Of a stretch of 21,403 bases of DNA, positions 1 through 7,192 are shown in pieces. This stretch comes from Monoraphidium neglectum. Lineage: Eukaryota > Chlorophyta > Chlorophyceae > Sphaeropleales > Selenastraceae. Where the stretch lies: NCBI RefSeq assembly GCF_000611645.1, contig NW_014013174.1, positions 1-21,403 of the forward strand, in the 5' to 3' direction. The translations under genes and the position numbers were made by a program. The notes under the pieces were generated by a model. It did not search any database. It was not told the origin of the DNA and was given only the letters and a program-made list of their open reading frames with translations. Each line of letters opens with the position of its first letter. Within the stretch, counting starts at the first letter, position 1.

Positions 1-557
1 GCGCGGGCCCGTGCTGCGCCGCCGCCGCGGCGCGGCCGCGGGAGGGGTCGAGCGCGCTCAGGTCCGTCTGGCAGCTGGCCCGCGGCCGCGCGGCGCGCGC
101 CGCGGCCGCCGCGGCGCGCTCTGCCGCGGCGGTCGCCTCGGCCGCTGCAGTTGCGTCGCGCGCGGCGTCAAGCTCGCCGCATGCGCGCTTGAGCCCCACC
201 TCCGCCGCCTGCAGCTGTTTTCTCAGCCCCTCCGCCTCGGCCTTGTTCGCTGCCGCCTCGCGCCGTGCGTCGGCGGCGGCCGCCTCATATCGCTGCAGGG
301 CAGCTGCGTGCCGCTCTGATGCCTCCGTCGCCACCCCTGCCGCGCGAGCGGCGTCTGATTCGCGGGCCCCGGACGCCTCGGCTAGCCGCTGCCTCAAATC
401 CTCCACCTCACCACGCAGCTTTGCATCGGCTTCCTCCAGCTTCTGAAAGCTTTCCGCAAGCGCGTCCCGCTCAGCCGACGCCGCCTGTAGCCGCTGCTCG
501 GCCTCGGCCAGCTGCTGCGCCGCTGCGGCGGCTGCGGCAAGCAGGGCAGCGCGCTCA

Positions 558-593
<36 letters not shown>

Positions 594-804
594 TCGTGGC
601 GGGCGCTCGCCTCGGCGGCGGCCTGTGGGCTGTAGCCGTGTGCCTCCTGCGCCTGCAAATGTAGATTCCGACACAGCAGTGTTGGCAGACAGCTCACATC
701 AGCGGGTTCCACGCATTTGCGGGCACAGCACCACCCGCCGCGCAGCGCAAGCCACACAACCATCCCCATGACCATGAACCTCAGCAGCAACAGCAGCAAC
801 AGCA

Positions 805-854
<50 letters not shown>

Positions 855-1360
855 CAGGCCGACGTGTACGCAGTAAACACGCCCCCCTCATCCGCTCATG
901 CGCGCCCCGCTCACTTGCCGCAGCTCCGCAAGCTCCCGCGCCACCTCGTCACGCCGCCGCGTCGCCGCCGCCGCCTGCCGCCGCGCCAGCCGCAAGCGCC
1001 CCCCCAGCTCCAACGCCCGCGCGGCCAGCCCTCTCTCCTCCCCGAACGGGCCTTCGCCGCCGCAGCCCCCTTCGCCCTCGATCCGCCCACACGCGCAGAT
1101 GCAGCCGCAGGCGGCTGCGCCCGCCCGCGCGAGCCGCGCGCGCAGCTGCAGCAGCTGGTCTGCGGCGGCGGCGGCGGCCTCGTCCTGCGCAAGAAGCTGA
1201 GCCTCCGCCTGCTCGGCTTCCGCCTCGCTGGCGGCCGCCTGGCGGTCACCTAGCAGCGTTAGCGCCGCGGCCAGCGCTCGCAGCTGGGGCTGCGTGCCGG
1301 CCGCGGCCCCGACCCCGCCTGAGCCGGGCGCCCGATCGCCGCCGCCGCCGCCGCCGCCGC

Positions 1361-1418
<58 letters not shown>

Positions 1419-3147
1419 GCTGTCGCTGTTGCTGCCGCCGCCGTTGCTGATGCCGGCACCGCCGTTGCTGATGCCGACGCCGCCGTTGCTGCTGCTGCTG
1501 CCAGCAGAAGCAGCCGCCGCTTTGGCCGCTTCAGAGGCGCCATTGCCCGCGGAAAGCAGCTCCGCCACCTCTGCATTCATCCTCACCAGCGCCTCACGCG
1601 CCGCGTCCGCCGCGGCCCTCCGCGCCGCCCGGCGCTCCAGCAGCAGCGCGCGCGCCGCCTCGCGGCGCACAGCCTCCCTTTCCTGCAGCTGCAGCAGCAG
1701 CGCCCGGGCCTCAGCGGCGGCTTCTCCAGCGACATCTGCAAGAACCTGGGCAGCCGCATCGCCCTGGCCGCCCTCGCCTCTGCTGCACTCGGCCGCCCTG
1801 ACCGCGTCCGACGCCGCCGCTGATCCAGCCGGCACCACCGAGGTGGAGCTGGGCGTCTGGAGATCTTCCAGTTGCCGCGCCACGTCAGCAAGCTCAGCAT
1901 CCCAGGAAGCTTCCCCTGTGCGCAGGTCTTCCGCAAGGCGGTCCATATCGGCGTCGTCCTCGCCCGCGTACAGCGACTCTTCAGCTTCCAATTGCTGAAG
2001 GGCCCGCTGCAGCTGATGCATCGCACGCGCCCCCGCGCATGCGTCCACGCCCGCGCCCGCGCCCATGTCAGTGCCAGCGTCGCCGTTTCCGGAGGGATGG
2101 CCGGCCGCGGCGGGCTCGGGCGCTGCTGAAGGCAGCCCGCCAGCCCCGTTGCTTGCGTCCACAACGCTCGCCCGCCCTTCTGGCCCCGAGGTGCTGAGGG
2201 CGGCAGAGCCCGCAGCTGCCGCTGCCTGCGCCGCCGCAGCGCCCCCCGCCAGTACCTGCTGCACCAGCCGCTCGGCCGCCCTCCTGCACTCCGCGCGCGC
2301 GCAGGCCCGGTCCTCCTGCCGCCCCGCCTGCTCCGCCGCCGCGGCTCCCGCCGCCTCGGCCGCCGCCCGCTGGCTCTCCGACAGCTGCTGCAGGCGCGCG
2401 CTCAGCCGGACAAACGCGGCCGCCGCCGCAGAGCGAGCCTCGCGCTCGGCAATTTCCGCCTCAGACCTCTGCAACTGCTGCTGCTGCTGCTGCTGTTGCT
2501 GCTGCAGCTCGCGCATTTCTTCCAGCTGTCGCTCCTGCAGGTGCCGGCTCAGCATCAGATCTTCGAGCAGCCTCCGCCGCCCCTCCTCCCACTCAGCCCG
2601 CTTCCTCTCCAGCTGCAATTCCACCGCCTCTGCCCCCGCCCTCATCGCCCGCCACCCGGCCGCCAACCCGCGGCCCTCCCTCACGACGGCAGCCAGCGCC
2701 CGCAGGTACCTGGCAGCTGCCGCCACTGGATCTGCATCTGCCTGCCCGCCTTTCGCCAGGGCGCCGACGGACAGCAGCATCATGCTGTCGGGGCCCTGGG
2801 GGACACCAAGCGCCTGAGACAGCTCTAGTGACAGCCGCCGCGGCACGGCCGGCGAGCTGGGGGCGCCGCCGCTGCCGCCACCGTCCGCGGTCGTGCGGCA
2901 GGGCGGCGCGGCGCCGTCGTCGGCGCCGGGCGGCCGGTCTAAGAGGGACGGGCGCCGGCGCCTGGCGCCGGCCGGCGGAGATGGGCTCATGGCGTCAGTG
3001 ACCGCTGGCGGTGCGACCAATTCCTGGCTATCCCCACTGCCGGAGGGGCTCAGCCCCGGCTCAGGCGGCGCTGCCGCTGCCACCGCCGCCACGTCCCCTG
3101 GTGGTCGCGCCGCGCCAGCTGGCAGCAAGGCGCCGCTGGCGGGCGAC

Positions 3148-3192
<45 letters not shown>

Positions 3193-3306
3193 ATAGCCAC
3201 CCCAAGCACAGCCCCAAGCTCAGACAGATGCTGCTGCACATTCTCGAGCCCAACCCCGCCCAGAGCCCCGTCCCCGGACCCGCAGCTAGGCGACCCCGCT
3301 GCGCCT

Positions 3307-3342
<36 letters not shown>

Positions 3343-5463
3343 CCGCCAGTGCTGCTCCAGCCGCCGGCCCGCATCTCCCCCACAAAGGTGGTAGCGCCTG
3401 CCACAAGCGCGGCCCACTCGCGCAGCAGCGCCTCTGCAGACGGCTCGTCCAGGGCCGCGGCGAGCTCTGCCGGCGCCAGGCCCTCGGCCCGCTCAGGGGG
3501 CGGCCGCCTCGCGGCCAGCGCTGCGGGCGCGCAGGGCAGTGGCACGGGAGGCGGGTTGCGGTCACCGCTCGTCGCGTCGCGCGTTCAGTCCTCTGGGCTA
3601 ACCTCAGGGTCTGATAAACCTCCATGAGCGGCCACACGTCCTATCGTCACAGCCAAATTCTGTGGCCCATGAATCTGTTAACAGACAAGCGCGCGGCGAG
3701 CGCGCGCCTCCGCACCTGCCGCGACCCCCAGCCGGCGCCGCAGGCCGCCCATCGCCACGACCGCCTGCACCGCCTTGAGCGCCGCGCGCTTGCGCCGCAG
3801 CAGCTCGCGGCGGCGGCGGCGGATGAGTTCCCGGAAGTAATTGTCCAGGGGATGCTCCTCCTGCAGCACACCCTCAGGGTCCCTGGCCACGGCGATGTTT
3901 GTGTTTGTGCACATGAGATGGAAGATGTGCCAATCATGACACGATTTTTGTGGGGGCGGGGGGATGGTTGGTGGGCGGGTCGCGAAAAGCTTGTGCAAGT
4001 GTGCGTCCGTGTGAGTGCACGCGCGCGCGCGCGCGCGTGTGTGTGTGTTTTGGATGGCAATTCGGGTGGTGGAATGGGTTGCTGTGCGGACAGGCGAGCG
4101 GCGGGCGATAAGAGGAGCATGGGTCGATGCCGCAAACCGAAGAAAGAGCACATGGAAGGGACTGGACGGCAGGTGGCCTCCGGCCTCCGCACACACGCGG
4201 CATGCACACGCTCGCGCGCGCAGGGCGTCCCGCGCCCACCACACGCGCCCGCCCACCTGAACTGCAGCTCCGGCGCCGCGGCGGCGCCCGCCTCGCCGGG
4301 CGCAACCTCGGCCCAGCCCGGCGGCAGGGGCGCCGCGAGCGCCATGTCAGCCACCTCCCATACGTAGAGGTCCTCGTCCTCGGAAATCCCGAAGTATGTC
4401 CCCATCTGCTTGATCTGCGTGGCCGCCGCGACGTCCGAGGTTGACGTTTTGGGGCTGCCGAAGCACGGCCCGCGGCCAGGGCGGTGCGGCAGCGCCGTGC
4501 AGGCCTCTTTTCAATTGCGGCACCTGTCATGCACTATACAAGTATGCATTCCTGGCAACGCAGGCGCATGATCCAGAGCCGCTGCTGCCGTGCCCGTGCA
4601 ATCGCGTGCGCGGCCGCCGCTGGCATCGCGCGTGCGGCCGACCATCCGCGCGGCTCAAGCCGGTGACGCCGCGTCGGGTCGCGTCGCACCTCTTCCTGAG
4701 TTGGGGGCTGCGCCGCGAGGTTCTCAAGCAGCTGCTTGTAGCCCCCGCGGTCCATGAAGATGGCTCCCAGGTAGTAATCGAGGCAGGGGTGGGTGCCGCG
4801 CTGCGCGCCGCTCGGGGCGTGCGTGTAGCACCTGCGGCGGGCGGTTCGGAAGGGGGGGCACGGGTGCTCGCAGCGTTGGGGCGGTCGCACCCTTGACGCC
4901 TCATGCTGCACTGTTGGCTGCCCGCACCAACGAGTATCGCCGCGGCTGGGCGGCGCTGTGCTGCGCGAAGCGCGCCCGCCAGGCCCAATGTGAAGCGCAC
5001 ACCATGTCGCGGCAGCCGCATCAAAATGCGCGCTCCAGCCGTTTGGGAGCGACTCGGGGCGCAGCAGGTCCCACACCAGCTTCATGAACCGCTTGTTTCC
5101 CTGATACGGTCGTGGGGTGCCATTTGCAAGATATGGGGTTGTGCTTGCAGTGTGGGGGCAGAGTCAGCAGCTCTGCAGCAGTGTGCAGCGCGGCGCGTGC
5201 CGCTCGCTTCACGGATCGCAGCAGAGCGCATCGAGTGGTTTCTGGGAGTTGTTTAATGCAGAAATGTACAACGTTCAACCCGTGGGGAGGATCGGCCGTG
5301 CATTCGAGACCTTATATGCATGTTTTTGGGCTGGATGTCCTCCCCCCTACTCGGGGCACCCGCAACCCACCGAGTCCACTCCAAGCTGCTTTATCCCGGC
5401 AGCCACATCGGGCGCACTTGGATCCAGGTCCGCAGACCTCGATCCACCTGTCCCCGTCCCCAT
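1..5463 (-). CDS. CEP164-like tandem WW-module coiled-coil protein (seven exons seen, 3' end outside window)
   Basis: Model, 5' to 3' on the minus strand: exons 5463-5371, 5100-5003, 4831-4690, 4414-4257, 3882-3716, 3520-915 and 652-<1. All six junctions keep phase. That gives about 1,305 residues with no stop. The start is the ATG in a GCCATGG context. Residues 18-79 and 112-175 are two copies of one module: a short helix (DVAAGIKQLGVDS; EEIKQMGTYFGISEDED), then a WW-like segment (SLPNGW...THP; APLPPGW...EEHPLDNYFREL). This order matches the N-terminus of CEP164, the distal-appendage protein of centrioles and basal bodies. Both copies keep the first WW tryptophan and lack the second. The rest is predicted coiled coil, rich in Ala, Glu, Arg and Gln, with polyA, polyQ, Ser20 and Gly8 runs. 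A role at the basal body is inference; another WW/coiled-coil family is possible. The downstream end lies outside the window. Confidence 0.72.
561..593 (-). repeat. GCC triplet tract encoding polyalanine
   Basis: About eleven consecutive GCC codons read on the minus strand, in the last visible exon of the CEP164-like gene. They give an alanine run inside an Ala/Glu-rich predicted coiled coil. Confidence 0.85.
653..914 (-). other. Intron of the CEP164-like gene holding a (CAG)n tract
   Basis: The donor GTGAGC (914-909) follows an in-frame CAA codon. The acceptor TTTGCAG ends at 653. The flanking exons are both in phase 0 and the next exon is open for 652 bases. The intron carries a CAA/CAG-interrupted triplet tract at 782-853, which reads as CTG on the transcribed strand. 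Confidence 0.75.
1338..1416 (-). repeat. Coding AGC and GGC tracts: Ser20 followed by Gly8
   Basis: Read on the minus strand, a perfect AGC run encodes about twenty serines and is followed directly by a GGC run encoding about eight glycines. Just upstream in the protein (about 1500-1430) are three imperfect copies of an SNGG(V/A)GI unit. This is a disordered linker within the coiled-coil region of the CEP164-like protein. Confidence 0.9.
2475..2504 (-). repeat. CAG tract encoding Gln10 in a coiled coil
   Basis: Ten glutamine codons on the minus strand lie between EMREL and LQRSEAE in the CEP164-like protein, so the run extends an amphipathic helix rather than a linker. Confidence 0.85.
3151..3192 (-). 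repeat. CAG tract encoding Gln14
   Basis: Fourteen uninterrupted CAG codons on the minus strand follow a methionine in the CEP164-like protein, between a leucine-rich helix (HLSELGAVLGVAM) and a Ser/Pro/Ala-rich segment. Confidence 0.9.
3307..3342 (-). repeat. GCC tract encoding Ala12
   Basis: Twelve alanine codons in a row on the minus strand, within the N-terminal part of the large exon of the CEP164-like protein. Confidence 0.88.
4015..4048. repeat. Alternating purine-pyrimidine (CG)n(TG)n tract in an intron
   Basis: A run of 34 bases alternates purine and pyrimidine, first GTGCAC, then GC dinucleotides, then GT dinucleotides. It lies in the 3883-4256 intron of the CEP164-like gene. Such tracts can adopt Z-DNA; whether this one does is unknown. 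Confidence 0.85.
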
Positions 5464-5783
5464 GGCGAAGCCCCGTTTACAAAGTTGTGTACAAGTGATG
5501 CATCCCTGTTCGTGGTTTGAGACAACAGATGGTTGTGCTCGTTCCACGGATGCACCTCACATGCATCGAGTCAATGATGAGTCAAGGAATGCACATGCGC
5601 GACGTGCGCCCCTCGCTGCGCCGCCACACCTGCACATTGGCACGCCAGCCATTGGGTGCGGAACAGGGCGGCCCAGGGCACGGGAGCTCAGCCGCTCACA
5701 GAGGGATGCAGGGAGAAGTAGCCAGCCCCACAAAGACACCAGAGGGGTGAAAATGCAGGGCCTCACTGCACCAGCGATACTCG
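5464..5783. other. Spacer between two tandem minus-strand genes
   Basis: These 320 bases lie between the stop of the zinc-motif gene (5784) and the proposed start of the CEP164-like gene (5463). They must hold the 3' UTR of the first gene and any promoter of the second. I see no supported exon here. The only TGTAA on the minus strand is at 5481-5477, fourteen bases before the next ATG. Confidence 0.55.
5477..5481 (-). terminator. TGTAA polyadenylation motif, zinc-motif gene
   Basis: The plus strand reads TTACA, so the minus strand reads TGTAA, the usual green-algal polyadenylation signal. It lies about 300 bases after the stop of the upstream minus-strand gene and almost touches the next proposed ATG. 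Confidence 0.45.
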
Positions 5784-6877
5784 TCATCCCTCCTCTCCGG
5801 TCGCCGTGACGGGGCACCAGTACCGCACGTGCTGCTCCCGCCGGCTGGCTGCCACGACCCCGCCGCACGCCTCGCAGACGAAGCTGCCAGCGCCGAGATG
5901 GCTGCTGCCGCTGCCGCCCGCCGGCTGTGGGGGAGTTTGAAAAATGGCGCGCGGGGGCGGGCGACGTCGGGTCCTTGGCTTGGCGACAACGGCGGCTATC
6001 TTCGAGACCCGCAATATCTCAATCAGCCCGCACCGCAATGATTGCCAAGGCATGGAAGTGGCTTGCCTGGTGCGCGCCATCCGTGTCCATTCCTTCAAAG
6101 CTGGCCTGCTGCTGCCGCTGCTGGTGCTGTTGCTGCTGTTGCTGCTGTTGCTGCTGGTGTTGATGATAAAGTGCGTGCTGCTGGTGATTGGGGCTGTACT
6201 GCAGCGACTGCGCATGCTGGTTGAAGAGGTGTTGATGCTCCCCAGGCCACACGTGCGTTGGGGCAGGAACGGCGGGACGCGCAGCTGCCCAGGATCCAGG
6301 CTGCTGCCCCTGCTCCGCAGCCTGCAGCACCTGCGTCGCGGCGGTGCGGAGCCGAGGGTGTTTGCTCGCCACCCTTGCACAGCAGGTGGTGACGACGCCC
6401 CTGCTGCACCACGCATCGCCTGAACCAGCGGAGGATCATGGCAACCCACCTGCTCAGTGTGCACGCTGATCTTAGAGAATAATTCCGCAAGGTCTGTCAC
6501 GTCGCCCGCACCCCTGGCGCACGCGTGGCCCTGGCTGTGCTGCGGCATGGCGCCTGCTGCCGCGGCTGCCCCGGAGCGGGCTCGCAGCGCGGTCGCCAGC
6601 GCCGGCAGCAGCGCGTCCTGGCCCTCGCACAGCTGCAACGCGCGGACGACGAGCTGCGAGCAAGAGGGGCCTTGTGTTGGCGCGTGGGGGCCGAGTAGGG
6701 GGGTGCGGCAAGCGCAGCGCGCGCAGCAGCTAGCATGCATCCGCCGCCCGCCCCCATTGCGCTCACCTCCAGTGCCGGGCCTGCCTGGCCGCTTGCAAGG
6801 TGCTGGCGGGCTTCATCCAACAGCACTCTCACGCGTACGCCCGTAGGCACGGGCATAACGGGATCCGTCTGCAACAT
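5784..6877 (-). CDS. Small protein with C-terminal C2HC zinc motif (function unknown)
   Basis: Four exons on the minus strand: 6877-6767, 6653-6450, 6330-6034 and 5924-5784. All are in phase 0, giving 250 residues. The N-terminal part is helical (VRVLLDEARQHLASGQ, then LVVRALQLCEGQDALLPAL) and resembles a short TPR-like or helical-bundle domain. A DLAELFSKISVH helix follows, then a linker rich in Gln and His. The C-terminus carries CEACGGVVAASRREQHVRYWC, here split as CEACGGVV and EQHVRYWC: C221, C224, H236, C241, a CX2CX11HX4C pattern close to UBZ4/C2HC fingers. I recall similar uncharacterised plant proteins but cannot name the family. The third exon (6330-6034) rests on reading frame, splice phase and the composition of the linker. 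Without it the protein would be 151 residues. The ATG follows GTCGCAG, so an upstream exon is not excluded. Confidence 0.65.
6105..6160 (-). repeat. CAG/CAA tract encoding a Gln/His-rich linker
   Basis: On the minus strand this mixed CAG/CAA tract reads as about ten glutamines with flanking His-Gln residues in the third exon of the zinc-motif gene. The neighbouring sequence (LFNQHAQSLQYSPNHQQHAL) is also glutamine- and asparagine-rich, which favours coding over intron. Confidence 0.6.
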
Positions 6878-7192
6878 CCTGCGACACGAAGAGTACGGTA
6901 TGAAAAAGAGGAATTCACATCGTTTCCTGAAGCAGCTTTCGATACTGCACGTGCTTGGAAGCGCAAATGATACGGGAGCCGTGCCGGTGTGTTCAACATT
7001 GGCATCGAGATCGCTCGCCAGCGTCCTCCAACGAACGCGACCCGTAATTTGGCCTCGATTAAATCAGCTGGTACACTTGCGTGCGCCTCCACTGCTGCCA
7101 AACTGGATTTTCTCCGCGGTGCTGCGATCATCTTGGTTCTTGCCATTGGCCCCGCGCTTTCAAAGCCATTCGACTGGAGGAACAACGCATAT
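6878..7192. promoter_or_regulatory. Divergent promoter region (zinc-motif gene / SBPase-like gene)
   Basis: These 315 bases separate the proposed ATG of the minus-strand zinc-motif gene from that of the plus-strand SBPase-like gene. They are clearly more AT-rich than the flanking exons. Both promoters and 5' UTRs must fit here. I see no canonical TATA box at a useful distance; ATATATGG at 7191 overlaps the SBPase ATG itself. An in-frame plus-strand ATG at 6989 also lies here. Confidence 0.5.

Noticed and set aside
782..853. CAG tract read as polyQ/polyS on the plus strand
   Set aside because: No plus-strand gene is supported here. The tract lies in an intron of the minus-strand CEP164-like gene.
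888..914. Stop at 888 as the end of the CEP164-like protein
   Set aside because: A good donor (GTGAGC at 914) precedes it. An in-phase exon of the same Ala/Glu/Arg coiled-coil character continues from 652 to the window edge.
1294..1998. Plus-strand frame with a long leucine run
   Set aside because: It is the shadow of the minus-strand Ser/Gly tracts, and its composition is only the complement of those repeats.
3519..3545. GTG at 3545 as the start of a separate 885-residue minus-strand gene
   Set aside because: GTG is not a normal nuclear start. An in-phase acceptor (CCCGCAG, ending at 3521) links the frame to the upstream WW-module exons.
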